Positions 1 to 13,400 are shown, counted from the stretch's first letter. The stretch: DNA of 64,000 bases from Semisulcospira habei (GCA_036245525.1 BTPG01000006.1:72302433-72366432); one strand, 5' to 3'. The notes: generated by a model from the letters alone, not told the origin. Made by a program: numbers and translations.

Positions 1-999
1 AGGATTTGAGTGAGATATTTTAACCCCTTCACTGCCAAGAAAAAGTGAACATGAGCAAGAAACACAGATCCTCATGAGGCCCTGCATCTGCTCATGAGGA
101 TCTGTGCCTCTTGCCGAGACCAATTTGTATCCACTTTTCTTGGACGATTTTGACTTTTGGTCGTTGAATGAACGAAGGCTTCGGATATAAAAATGTAGAT
201 ATGGTGGCACGGAAGGGATTATCAATATCTGCAAAAGGCATAGATCCTCGTGAGCCCCTGCATATTAGAATCTATGCCTCATGAGAATCTGTGCCTCTTT
301 CTGGTTTTACGCTGGTGTTCATGCTTCCAAATACAGTACTAGATATATTGCAAAAATGTTTATTGAATTTTGAATCTTTGTGTAGATTTTGAAGTATTAT
401 ATAAAAGTAGGCTTAACCCATTCAGCCCTGACGCACTACAGCAGGAGATGGGTTGACCATGATAATTCAAGGGTAGTGCCAGATTAGCTTGGCAGCTGTT
501 GGCGCCAAGCTAATCTGGCACTGCCCTTGAATTGGTCGATCCATCTTCTGCAACTGGTGCATAGTCATTAGATGATGCCTCCAAAATTTGGGAAATATGG
601 CAGTCGGGCTGAATGAGTTAACAAATCTGCTGTTTCGCAAGGCATGTAGTAGGCAGGACTCCAGGATGCAGTTCGAATGAATTCTGTTGTTCTGTCTGCA
701 GCTGACTTTGCTGTTGGAAAGAGTCGCCAGGTCTTCCATGACAATGCGAAAAGCTTTGGCCGAATTTGAAACTCCATCAACGGTAGCCTGCCTGGCAACC
801 TAGAACATTTTTATTTGATGGGTGACTAAATTTTTCGAAGGTTACTGACTTTTGAATCTCGGCAGCCTGGCTGGCTACTAAATTTTGGGGCTTTCGCTTG
901 TGTGTCTGAAGCTACCTTTAACACTAATGTGCTATCTTTATCTGATGGCTACAATATACTGTACAGTGTGATACATGTATGTTTATCTTACTGTTGCAG
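1..999. repeat. Left flank: two families of short foldback elements, no exon seen
   Basis: Two hairpins of the ATAGATCC/GGATCTAT family lie at 61-104 and about 228-300. A 200-bp TTAA-flanked foldback occupies 413-621. The rest is AT-rich single-copy-like sequence that must be an intron of the CIKS-like gene if exon A is internal. Confidence 0.6.
413..621. repeat. TTAA-flanked foldback MITE, 'GGTAGTGCCAG' family
   Basis: TTAA at 413-416 and at 618-621 bracket CCCATTCAGCCC and its inverse GGGCTGAATGAG. Inside, a long imperfect stem (CAAGGGTAGTGCCAGATTAG against its complement) surrounds a small loop. Relatives lie near 1210, 30915, 34049, 35108, 38033, 44566, 46805 and 61260. TTAA duplication with CCC termini is typical of piggyBac-type non-autonomous elements, so that origin is likely. 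Confidence 0.7.
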
Positions 1000-1150
1000 C
1001 TTCTAGAGTCAAACAGCGCAGAACGAAAAACTATTGCTTTGTTCCGCAATTTTATGCATCAGGCTGACGCAACAGTCAACAAAGTTGCTAGGGCACTGAA
1101 ACAGATGGACCGCAATGATGCACTTCAGATCCTACTGGATGCAGTGCCAG
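1000..1150 (+). CDS. TRAF3IP2: CIKS-like exon A, end of a probable Death-type domain
   Basis: The acceptor is a pyrimidine-rich stretch ending TGTTGCAG at 999 and the donor is CCAG|GTGAGT at 1151. Only the frame starting at base 1000 is open, giving 50 codons plus one base. The pattern around TVNKVARALKQMDRNDALQI matches the last helices of Death domains (a TV..L..AL...R.DA..IL pattern). It is an internal exon, so earlier coding exons must exist upstream. None is visible in bases 1-999. Confidence 0.75.
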
Positions 1151-4100
1151 GTGAGTGACATGGGTGCATGCACACTTGCATTTTCATGCTGATTTATTTT
1201 ACTACTAACCTATTTAACCATGACACACTACAACAAGATACTTCAAGGGTAGTGCCGGGATAGCTTGAAGCCTGGATGCGCCAAGCTGTCCTGGCAACAC
1301 CCTTGAATGATCATGGTTGATCTTTCTCCTAAACTGGAGTCTTCAGAAGACAACTATAAAGCTATTTTTGAATCACCCATCTTGCACTGCAGGCTTTCTG
1401 CTAGGAATTAAAATTTCTATCATTGGGATGGACAGCATTTTGAAAAATCTGTCCTATGTTATCTACAGCCTGTAGTGTACTTTAACCCATCACATCCTGA
1501 GGCTGATTTTTTTTGTGTTGCTTATTGTCATAAAATTATGAAGGCTACATTACAGATTAGGAGACAGATCAACCATTGTAGTCATGGATGGTGCCAGAAT
1601 AGTTTGGCACATTAGGTGTACATGAGGATCTATGCCTGTTGCAGTTGGATTGTGTTCACTTTCTTCTAGCCAGTGAAGGGGTTTGTGTTGACTTAACCTT
1701 TTTCATCCTGATACACTATTGCTTGAAATATGTTTGACTGATAGTTCAGGGATGGTGCCAGAATAGCTTGGCGCCTGAGGCGCCAAGCTATTCTGGCATC
1801 ACCATTGAACGACAATGGTTGTTCTGTCTTGTAATCTGTAATGTAGCCTTCACAGGACAACAAACAAATTTTGAAAAAATCAGACTCATGATGTAACGGG
1901 TTAACTACTACTGGATTGACTGTGCAGATATTGAGGAGCGGTTCTTGGCACAACAGAATTCCCCTGGAGGTTTGGAGCCAGTGGAAACAGATGATCACTG
2001 TATGGGAGCACAGGTACGAACAGAAAAAGGAAACATTTGGAACATGGAAAACACCATAGGCAGGGATGTAGCTAGACACTTTCTCAGATGGGTCAAATAT
2101 CCTGGGTTTGCCAACCTGAACAGGACATTTGTCCGCCGTATAGAAATTAAATACTGACAAGCAAAAGAAATGCGACATCATTTGAGTCGTAGAAACACTT
2201 CAGTAAATGCGACATCATTTGAGTCGTAGAAACACTTTAGTAAATGCGACATCATTCGAGTCATCGGAAACACTGAAGTGTTTCCGATGACTCGAATGAT
2301 GTTGCAATTATTTTGCTCGTCAGTACAGTAGGTTATCATGGCATAACATTCTTGTATTCGTATAATATCATTAGAATAAAACAGGACGCAGGTGTTGACA
2401 GTTGTGCACAAGACGACAGGAAGGACAAAGCATGGCTGATGACAAAGGGCCAGCAATAGTAATACATATACACATGAGATGGTGTTTCGTGAGTGGTCAC
2501 TGCCTGAAATGCAGACTTAAAGTGCTAATGTGCTACGTAAAATATGAATTCCAAGAAACAGAAAAGAGATCAAACATAGGCATCTTCGAGGCAATTATGA
2601 TAGGACATTTCACCTACTGGCACCACATTAATCGGACATTTTAGCCCTGTAATCGGACTGTGACCTATGTCCAATGCCTAGTTGCATCCCTGCATAGGTG
2701 TTTATGAGAATTTGTACCCTTGAGATAGCTTGTGTGGATCTTCCACTGTTGATGGCCTAGTGTCTAATGCAGTAAGGTACTTACAAAGTCTGGTACTGTT
2801 TATGCTATGACTGTTTCTTGGAGTGGGGGTGGGGAGCGCTGTATGCATGACTGTGTTTGTCCCAGTTTCTCATACATTTTTTTTTTCTGGATTTAGGCAA
2901 TATATCACTGAGCAGTTGACAGAGTACAATAGAGAAAGTGTTCTGTTTCAGGGTGGGTGCCGATGCCTTGGATCTCCTACATCCCTCCACCTTGGTAGTC
3001 AGCATGGAAGTGGGGGCTGTTCCTCGTGCCACACCCACTCTCACTGCAACTACATGACAGGGGGGTGTTGTTGTCGCAGCCACGTCCCTGCTCACCACTC
3101 TCACAACTGTCGCAACCCTCCCCACCTTTCTATCTCCCATCGTGGTCACTCACCTGTGACTCCCCACCCCCACCTGGTGTCCAGCTCCATGACCACCTCA
3201 GCCATCCACCCATCTATCGTGATGACGTCTGCATCTCTTAACCCTTTGGTGCGTGCGACCACTGTTACTGTGAACAGTTTGGGTGGCTGCATGCACAACG
3301 GGGGTAAGTACAACATAGGAGTCCCACACGAGAATGGATCAGGGCAGAACAACACTCACATGGCTGAAGGAGGATTATATGGGCCTGAGTCGCTAGCGCT
3401 GCACAACCACCACAGTGCTGCCATGTCATCCCAGCAGCAGCACGGTTACCACCGACAGCTGTCTGAGAACGGTGGGAAGTCGGTGTATGTGCGATCAAGG
3501 ATCCAACCCGACAGCATGGCCGTGCAACCAGACACTTGTCATGAGCGTGCGATGCAGTCATTTTCATCTGATGCGATGGAGATTGACCGGGGACAGAGGG
3601 AGGAGCCAGCACCCTTGCCGAATGCGATTGCCCGTGGTCAAGGTCGTCTGATGTCGGGACCAGATGTGCTTAACATGGACGTGAGTAATGATGATGAACC
3701 ATCCACCACCATGGAGGAGCTTTCGTCGTCAGATTCACTATCTAGCCTTCACCACAATGGGGGTGGGCAGTTCAATATCATGCGTCAGGTGTCAGAAGAG
3801 TGCAACGCTAAGCAGCCTTACAGTGCAGGGGCTTCTACATACAACAGAGGGAACGTGTCTCCTTCAGGAAGGCAGTTGTCCAGTCAGTGGTCGAGAGATG
3901 GGGGAGGAGAGAGGGGGGGATATGGAAAGGAAGTGGGTGATCGAGGGGCATTTGTGAAGAGTGCTGATGCAGGAACTCTGCCCACAACCACCTCCCTCTC
4001 CCACCAGTCATCCCTCCACCATCTGCGCAAGTTGTCGGAATTACCTGACCGCTACATGCCGGGTGACAAATACACCACCATGGTGGCCGAGCAACAGATG

Positions 4101-7100
4101 GATGACAGCAGCCCCACTAACAGTAAGCGGCCTCCCTTCACTGCTACCACTAAACGCGAGCACAGTGACCTCTCCGGCCCCTGTCGTTGCCCCAGCAGTG
4201 AGAGCACTGACAACAGCACAACAAGCAGCCGCAGCACAGGCTCATCTGGCAGTCGGTCACGCGGAGGAGAGAACCCCCACACCTTCCCTATGCGCGTGAA
4301 GCCACAGTCGGGGGGGTCTATGATGGAGGATGTGCGGCGATTACAGCCTGGACAGCTGACCAAAACCACCTCTGTCCCTATTGACATGAAGATGGAGGAG
4401 TTCAGAAAAGGTATAGATGTGCACTTTTTCACTTTGCATTTGCTAACTATTTAAAAAAAAAGAAAAAGATTTTAAGTGTGGAAGGTATGCACAGTATCAA
4501 GTTTTCTAACAAATTAAATTTCTGAATAAAAGTACAGGCAACTTCAGTTGCAGAAAGTTTGGACGTAAGAACAGTTAGATAAAACAACACTTTTTAAGTT
4601 ATCTGCAACCCACTTTTTAGCTCACGTGCGAAGCAAAAGTGAGTATGTTCTGGACCAGTGGTCGTCCATCCATCATCCGTCTGCCGCCGTCCGTTCGCCA
4701 TTGTCCGTGGTAAACTGTAAAAAAGTGTAAAGTTGGCATTTTCTCCAAGACTATTCAAGCTACAGTCTTCAAACTTGGCCCAAGGATACTTTGTGGCAAG
4801 ACCTTTCTAAACATACCAATTTCAGTGACCTCACAAAGGTCAAGGTCACAGGGGATCAGGAAATATTTCAAAAATAGCTATATTTTGACATAATTGTTTT
4901 GACTATATTTTTTCTCAAATACTGTTCACAATTTCAAACCCAAACTTGGTACAAAGATGCCTGATGGTGAGACCTTCCTATGAATACTAATCTGGTTGAT
5001 CCCTCGGAAAGGCCAAGAGTCACAAGAGCTCAGGAAATAGGTTAAAAAAAAAAAGCCGTATTTTGTCAAAAGATGTTTTTTTCTCAAATACTATTCACAA
5101 CTTCAAACCCAAACTTGCTACCTGAGATACCTGAAGGTAAGACCTATCTATGCATACTAATTTGGATGACCCCTTGGAAAAGGTCAAGATGTCAACAAGT
5201 GTGTAAAATTGCCAATTTTTTATAGAAATGTAGTTATCAACATTTTTGTAAACTTTCCAATGGAATTTGGCACAAACGTAGCTGATGTTAAGACCTTCCT
5301 ATGTATACTAATTTAAACGACTCACCACAAAGGTCAAGGGTTACAGGGGGTTTACAAATGTGTGAAAACTGATTAAATTTTGAAAAAAAAACATGGATTT
5401 TGTTGGTGCAGAAGCTATCCCTTTACTTATTGTCACACATGTGTAGATTGGTCATACATGTGAGCCATATAAGGGCTTTGCCTTTCTTGTTCTATATGAA
5501 TTGTAGGTAAAAATGGCACATGTTCTAATGAAAACAGTGGATTAAAGTCTGGACAAACAAACATGTTTGTCTGGGCTATTAATTAACCTCTTTCGTTGAA
5601 ATATGCATTTTTCTTTAAAAGGTATTTTTTCGAAAAATACTTACCGATGACATGACCTTATGGGAGTGTCTACTACTTACTCAATTCTAGCCTAAGTACT
5701 CGTTGTGTTAACACACAACCCGGGAGGCACTCGGGGAACCCCGAGGGGGCCAAGAGTTGTCTCCCGATACTCCCCATCCGGAACAGAGTACCCATAATTC
5801 CTCAGTCAGGATACTTAGCTTACCAGCGGCAAGCGGGGCCGGTGGGAGGGTCGTCCGAGTCATGTCATCGGTAAGTATTTTTCGAAAAAATACCTTTTAA
5901 AGAAAAATGCATTTATTTCATCAAAAACATTACCGATGACATGACCTTATGGGAGAATCACGAATAGGAGGAGGGTGCCGCGCACTAGCACACCTTGGGG
6001 CCCCAAGGGCCGTCCTCCCAAATGCAAATTCCCGACGACCCTGGGGAGGTGTAACCTACAGCGCTGAAGCGCCAGGAGGAAGAGGAGCCCCGGAGCAGTT
6101 CCCCCACCAGAGCGAGTAGCCCCGCTGGACTGGGAAACTGTGAGCGAGAGAACATGCCCGCGAGCCCTACAGTAGCCACGAAGTGGAAGACAGCACAGTT
6201 CCTGACGCCTGTGACGTTCGTGGCCCTGTACGTAGCTGATAGGACTTAATTAGCCTCTAAGCTCGCTGCGGGAGGGATCCTGGAATCGGATCGCATGACT
6301 GAGCGTCGTCAGGAAGATCATCTGACTTGTAGCTTCAGGGCTGTTATTCCTAGTGACGAGGAGAAGCTCGATCCTTGTTACGCTCGCGAGGGAGCGCGAG
6401 GGTGGCGGTCCGACTTCGAGCGAAGAGAGGATCCCGAAACGTGTCGTGACGTGGTGTGCGTGTGAGAATGTCTCCGCGAGCCGGACTCTGTGGCGAGGCG
6501 GGTTCGCAGCGGCCGAGGAGGATCCAAGGCCTTCCTAGGAGACGAGTGGGGACCGGTTGACCATGGAGGCGCGAAGCACGCCTCTCCGAACCGAGCTCTG
6601 TAGCGAGATGGGTTCTCTGCCTGGCATAAGGCTTGGTCCAAGCGCGGTCCCTCCTGGGAACCCGCGCCTCGAACTCCCGACTCCGCACACTACCTTGCTG
6701 TGTCCAACGTTGAGGCCTGCCGCCACCGACGAAGGCGAAGGAGTAGGGGCCCCATCAAAGCGAAACAGCGAGCGTCGCGGCTGCAGGAGCACCTTGCAGA
6801 AGCGGGAAGCAGTAGCGGGGGTCCGCGGCGAGGAGAGGTGTAAGAGGTACAGGACCGGAACCCAGTAACGGGGTGACGAACAGGAAGAGCGGAGCAACCG
6901 TCCCAGGCTAGGCCAGAGCGTCGATGTCTCGTCCAGGCGGGCGAATCCACAAAGGCAGGGCGAATCCTCAAGAACGGGGCACGCCAGTGAACCCACCTAG
7001 TGTCGAACAGGTCTGTGAAGCCATCTCGCCAGTGCGCCGGTCCTCCGAAGGCATCCTGGTGCAAACTGCGTGTAGCAACTGGATCCATCGGGGAAACAGG

Positions 7101-10100
7101 TTGGCGCAGCCGTCCCACGAGAAGGTGACCTACTAGTCTGCGTCAGCTCCAAGCCGTTCGCGCTCTTGACCGCGAGGTCCGAAGGCCAGGCTGGAGTTGG
7201 AGAAGAACCACGGTAGTAGGAGGCGTAGCAGAAGCAGCCGGGCTTAGAGACGACCAAAGGAGAGGAGATCCGACTTCCGAGTAGTGGCTGGGCCGTCCAA
7301 CCGCCAGCACAGCCGCAGCAGTACCACGTGTTCGAAGCCCGGTGCCCTCCTGGGTGCCCAAGGGGAAGTCGAGTTGGTTAGACACCAGGGAGACGGAGCT
7401 GTGCCATGGTCCTACAGCGTAAGCGAAGCGAAGGTTCTAGAAGCCTCCACCGTTCTGCTCCCCGTAGCGAAGTCCAGGAACCCCCCCAGAAACTGCCTTG
7501 GTCGAGTCGTCAGCACAGAGGTTCCGTCAGCATCACACCGCCCCGCTCGGCGCCAGGAGTCGTCGACCTGGAGAACGAAGGATAGGGTAAGGAGCTCTAC
7601 CATCTCACGACACGAAGGGAGGTACGTATGAGAGGGGTCGTCTAGTCCCAAGGAGAGGCAAGAGCGGATCCACCGCTGGAAGGGGAGGCAACTCCTGTGA
7701 CCTCCCGAGCACCGTTCCGACCGAGGGAAGCCAACAGCCGGCAACTCCATGGGGGTGAAGAAGATCCGTGAACCGAGAGAAGAAGCGCAGGGTAGTCGAA
7801 GCGCCTGGCACGAAGTCCGGAAGCCGCTGCCAGCTCCGAGCTGCATCCGAGAGGGCACCAGGGGAGACAGAAGCCGACGCGCTCGCAGACCCGTTTACCA
7901 CCCGTGCGAAGTCAGAGTACTTCCACTAAGTCAATGGGACTCACGCGTAAGGCCACCAGCTAGTGAGTCGTCAGATCTCCAAGGAGTATTAGTGCACAAC
8001 TGGGTCGAACCGAGTACTGTAACCGCAGGAGGAGGTAAACAGGTCCGAGCAAGGCGAAGTAACGACAGCATCCTCCCCGAGAACCACCGGAGGGGGTCGG
8101 ATGTCCAGAAGAGGAGCGACCGCAGCCAGGCCGGAGCACGAAGAAGGGGAAGGGCTGAGTGCGGGGGAGAGGAAAGGGACGAACGGCAGCCGGGCGCGAA
8201 AGGGATCGACGAGCGAGGCAGGAGAGAATCCCTGGAGCGACGTGAAGAACGGCAACTCCTAAGCACGCCCGCAGCGGAGAGAAGCGGAGTGTAGACCTAG
8301 AGTGCCGGAAGGTTGACTCCAACGAGGGAAATTCGTAGATGGACGGGCATCCAAGGTGCAGAGTGGTCCCTCCTCGCGCGCAGGAGAGCAAGAGCGGAGA
8401 TCCGATCCTGAGGGAAGTGGATTCCCAGTCGTGCCGCCTCTTCCTGCCCATACGACAGGGCAAGACTGATATCCCAGCCCAGACGACCTCCTCCTTGGCT
8501 GCGCTGGGTAATACGAACTGCATACATGGATCTCTCCCGACGGGTAGCGCAGAGACTGAAGATCCGCGCAGATGAAGTACGCGCCATGGCCACGAGCATC
8601 GCATACGACCGGAACTGCGCTGTCAAGGACATCGTGGCCGCTGTGGGCTGGCGAGCAGAATCTACCGTCGCTCGTTTCTACCGTCGGGAACTGGCGGGAC
8701 AGCGTGACTCTGCGACCCGGGCACTGTATCGAGGTGGGTCTCCGCCTGACCGCAGGCTATGTCCAGGTGCGTACCCTCCTGTAACGCCCGCGTCGAGAAC
8801 CCCTCTCCGCGCAGTAACTGAAGCGGTCCGCGTAGCCATCCCTCCACAAGATCGTCAAGGACTCGGGCGGTAAGGAACGGAGACAGGCACCTCCGCCCTG
8901 CTGGCTGGCCACCAACAGTACCCTGCAACCACTAGCAGCCGGCCCGAGTTCGATCGAAGAGCAGATCCCGAACAAGTCGAGACGTGGTGTGCGTGTGAGA
9001 TTGTCTCCGCGAGCCGGACTCTATGTCGAGGCGGGTTCGCAGCGGCCGAGGAGGATCCAAGGCCTTCCTAGGAGACGAGTGGGGATCGGTTGACCATGGA
9101 CGGCACGAAGCACGTCTCTCCGAACCGAACTCTGTAGCGAGAAGGGTTCTCTGCCTGGCATAAGGCTTGGTCCAAGCGTGTTCCCTCCTGGGAATCAACG
9201 CCTCGAGCTCCCGACTCCGCACACTACCAAGCCGTGTCCGACGTGTCGATCCCCCGATGCTAGGGCCGTCGGAACTTGAGAGGCTGGAGAACCGGAACAG
9301 CTGGTACTTCCTCAGGTCTGGAACAGTCACCGGTGTCAGGCGTTCGCGCCGGAAACCCCAAGTTGGTACCAGTGTACTCTGTAGGGAGGCCGGTTGTCTG
9401 TCAGAAGGCTTTTTTCCAAGCGCACTTCCTCCTGCACACTATACTGACGCGTCCGGCATGGTGATCTCACAGTCCACTCGTCGGAACTCGAGCAGTCGGA
9501 GTACCGGGAATATCCGCCGGTATCTCAGCAGGGCTGTAACCAGTCACAGGCGTCGGGCGCTCTCGCCGATAGAAGCTCCAAGGTGAGCCCAGCGCCGTCC
9601 AGGTCATGTGGCGCAGGCGTCACACCAAGGTTCGGAGGCACATGGTAGACAGACCTTGTATGAGTCCGACGGTCACTGTAACGTCCGCGTTGTGTGCAGG
9701 TCATCTAAGGCCCCTGCAACATACCAAAATCCGAAGGCACGCGGGCGTGGGCCTGAGGGACCCTGTCCTGGTAAGGTGAACTTCCGCAAGACAACGGTAC
9801 AACCAGCGAGGAACCACCTGTCAGCAAGCGCGCGGACCTGCAATACATCCCCGCAAGGTAGAGAGTGCAGCCAGTAGGGTCCCGGTTAACCCCAGGTAAG
9901 CACCCCACCTGTGTGACCTACCTTCTGCGAAGAAGAGGAGTCGCGGCTAACGGCACTGTCTGTCCATCCTGCCACGGCAACTCCCCCAACCACCAAGGTG
10001 TGTACCTGTCTTCCCAGCGTATACGTCCTACGCCGGGCACCTCCCGGCCCCTACAGGTGTGGAAGCCACCCTTGGTCTGGGAGGACCGCCAGGCTAAGTT

Positions 10101-10433
10101 GAGCCTACAACACATCCTGCACAACAAACTCAAGCATGTCATGACAAGTATAAGCCTGAAGCAAGCGGCAGGCCCAGAACCTTTGTCGGAGCGGAGCCCC
10201 CGCGACACACCGGAGCTGTACTATAGCGACGGCCTCCAGGTGCAGCTTTGATCATTGTCTTAAGTTGCCAGCAGGCAATTACCTTTCAACCGTAAAACGT
10301 TACTGTCGTTCATGTTAACTTGTATTCTTATGCATGTTGTTCATGTTAACTGGTAGTCACATGCCCAAGTAGGAATATAACCAAAGAGCAGAAACCAGTG
10401 CGTCCAGGAGACATAGGGCTGTCTGAGCACTGT

Positions 10434-10465
<32 letters not shown>

Positions 10466-13400
10466 CCCAGGGAGGTTCGGGCCGGGAGACGGTCACTGGC
10501 GCCTGCCATGAGATGCGTTGGCGACGGGCTCACCCGTACCAATCACCGTCCATCTGCAGCCTGTCATTGTAATATGTGGAATGAGCAAGTGAGGGTATGT
10601 GAGTAGCACCTGTGGTGGCAAGAGAAGTTATTGCAGCTTATGACCTTCCCCCATGACAGCAACAATAAGTCATCTAGGTGCCGTCAGTGTCCCCTCAACT
10701 GACGAATACTCTGCATCTCCCATGTATCTAATACGCCCCCGTATGTGGTAAACAGGTCTGCAGTATGCATAACAAAACAGGCACGACGGGACCGACTCAG
10801 TACCGAAGTAAGCGTCGGTTCTCGCCACATTCGCCAACGTAATGCGTCAAGGGATGGCTGGAGCATACATTCCCCGAACCCAACCAGGGACAAGAGCATA
10901 GGTGAGGAAAAAGTGAGTAGGTAAGCGCCAGAAATAAGGTTAGACTTAGCTTCACCGATCTTGCACACCATTCCCCTTCCAGTAAAGGTTTTAACCGTGA
11001 GGAACACGGAGCTCTGCATCGTTAGACGCCATCTTGGAAAACGAAGCTGACCACCTGCGGATCTGCGCCGTTTAAGAATGACCGTTCCAGACTACAACGT
11101 CTCATTTCTTCCCTCACGCGTAAATGCCTTCCGTTAAAGCGCGGAACTTTCAACAACCACGCTGCTAACCACAGCGAAAAAAGGGAGACTTGACCCTGTC
11201 AATAACAATACCACACCAACGCGGAAGGAGAGGGGGAACGGGCGCGAGACCCGCCAAGAAAAAGTCAAGAATCTTGGCGCAAGCAACAACGCAAATGAAG
11301 ACCGCGTTCGCGCCTGCTCAACCAGTGCCCAGCCCGGGAACCAGCCGAGGGCCAACCCAGTCACCTTACCTTTTCCCGGAGCGGGACCGGGGAAGGGGGG
11401 GGGGGGGGGGGGGGGGGGAGAATCCAAACCAAGGCACGCGCGGCGAAGTCCCAGCGAAGTTCACAGCGTAGCCCAGGCACTTCAGGGAGCCAAGCGGGCA
11501 GCTGCCAACGAAGAAGGGATACCAGAGCCACCCGGTACAGGGGGGCCCGACGAAGAACAAGTCAAGAGAAGAACTAAGTCCGTCGAAGACCGGAGAACCG
11601 GTCGAAATCCCCAAAATCCGTAGGCTAGAGCAACACGTCTGAACAGCGTAAGCCTAAGTAGACTGACTGGGGAATTATGGGTACTCTGTTCCGGATGGGG
11701 AGTATCGGGAGACAACTCTTGGCCCCCTCGGGGTTCCCCGAGTGCCTCCCGGGTTGTGTGTTAACACAACGAGTACTTAGGCTAGAATTGAGTAAGTAGT
11801 AGACACTCCCATAAGGTCATGTCATCGGTAATGTTTTTGATGAAATAAGTGCAATTTTGACCTATATGTACTTATGATTTCTAAATATCATCTGCTGCAT
11901 TTCTTGTGACAAACTTTGATGACAGTGATGTGCACATTCCACTGTACAGCATATACATACATGTATGTTTTTGGTTCTGTTCAGCTTTCCGACACATTAA
12001 GGTGTTCGTGACTTACGCCAATGACAGTAAGCAACACAGTAAACAGGTGCTGAGTCTGTGTAACTGCCTGGACCGTAATGGATTCTCCTGCTGTGTTGAT
12101 GTCTACTCTCGACATGAGGACTCCTCTGAACAGCAGCAAGCATCACGTGAATGGTGCACACGCAAGTTTAAAGAGGTGGGTTTGGTATTTGAAATCATTA
12201 AGCAGTGTACAAAACGTCCTCGGGCCAACATTAATCACAGCTGGTGTGCAAATCTTTTGTGTACTGGTTAAGGTGCTTTTGTCCTATTATTTTTTTGCAT
12301 GTGCTTTGTTGTAGATTCATAGCAGAATTAGCACTCAGTAGCTGCATAATTCAAAGGAATTTTTGTTTTCTGTATGATTTTAATTTTTTATATGCCTTTG
12401 TATTTTCAGCACAACATTAACCCTTTGGCTGTCAGTAGAACTTTTGCTATTGCACATGAGCCAAAAAGTGAGTCTAGCAAAAGTGAGTCTGTGTAATGGG
12501 CCATCGATCGTCTGTCTGGCGTTTGTTGTCCATGGTAAACTTTAATGTTCTCATTTTTGCGGAGACTATTCAAGCCTCAGGCTTCAAACTTGGCCCAAGG
12601 GTACTTTGTGGTAAAACCTTTCTAATCATACCAATTTCAGTAACCTCTTGCAAAGGTCAGGGGCTCCAGAAAGGGCTCCAAAATAGCCATATTTTGACAG
12701 AAATTGTTTCTCCTCAAACACTGTTTTCAACTTCAAACCCAAACTTAATAATAATAATAATAATAAGCGCATTAAATAGGCGCTTTATCCCAATTGAAAA
12801 TCGGCTCAAAGCGCCGCCGCGAACTGAACCCAACAAGCACGCTCACGTGAATCACGCGCATTCACTCACACACTGTACATAAACACAGAACATTCACGTG
12901 GTGCTAAGGGCAAGCTCAAGCGAGCTACTGTAGTTTTTGGAAATTCAAAATCGTTTGTATTTGAAATTTTATTAAGTGGGCTGAAACTGATACCAAAGTG
13001 GTACAGAGATGCTTGATGGTAAGACCTTTCTATGCATAATAATTTGGATGACCACTCAGAGAGGGTGACAGGAGGTGGTAAATGTGAAAAATGCGTTTTT
13101 GATTGCAATTGTAGTTTTTGGCTCATGTGCGAAGCAAATTATGCGAGTCGATGTTTTGGGCCAGTGGTCATCCGGAACTTTAACGTTGGCATTTTCTCCG
13201 AGACTATTCAAGCCACAGTCTTCAAACTTGGCCCAAGGTTACTTTGTGGCAAGACCTTTCGAAACATACCAATTTGAGTGACCTCACATAAAGGTCAAGG
13301 TCACAGGGAATCAGGAAATATTTCAAAAATAGCTATATTTTGACATTTATTTTTTCTCAAATATTATTCACAACTTCAAAGCCAAACTTGGTAAAAAATA

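Larger units (their letters stand above)
5598..11848. mobile_element. DIRS-like tyrosine-recombinase retroelement, decayed
   Basis: A 6.25-kb GC-rich block sits in an AT-rich intron. The left inverted repeat (core 5641-5810) is the reverse complement of the right one (11663-11848), but the outermost tips differ. Bases 5852-5955 contain a reverse-complement copy of the left tip (ACTTACCGATGACATGAC side) fused to a copy of the right tip (TTATTTCATCAAAAACATTA). That fused junction is the hallmark of the DIRS internal complementary region, used when circular DNA is made. A tyrosine recombinase relic lies at about 7980-8720 on +. Coding frames are broken throughout. No clear target duplication is seen, as expected for DIRS. 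A junction near the left end would suggest a - strand 5' end at 11848, in conflict with the + strand recombinase. Confidence 0.7.

Noticed and set aside
1945..2157. Intronless reading of exon B through 2157
   Set aside because: A consensus donor CAG|GTACG at 2014 ends the exon in the phase needed for exon C. The downstream part shows no similarity to anything.
5598..5919. Stand-alone 320-bp MITE abutting a separate TIR transposon
   Set aside because: Possible, but the left inverted repeat is needed to pair with 11663-11848, and the fused-tip junction is better explained as a DIRS internal region. Kept only as an alternative.
6350..8294. Overlapping GC-rich open frames on both strands read as host genes
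   Set aside because: High GC lowers stop frequency. No frame keeps a domain from end to end, and the block is bounded by the inverted repeats of the DIRS-like element.
12176..12271. Read-through of SEFIR exon D beyond 12175
   Set aside because: The next codons do not continue the SEFIR fold, whereas exon E at 26703 does so exactly and in phase.
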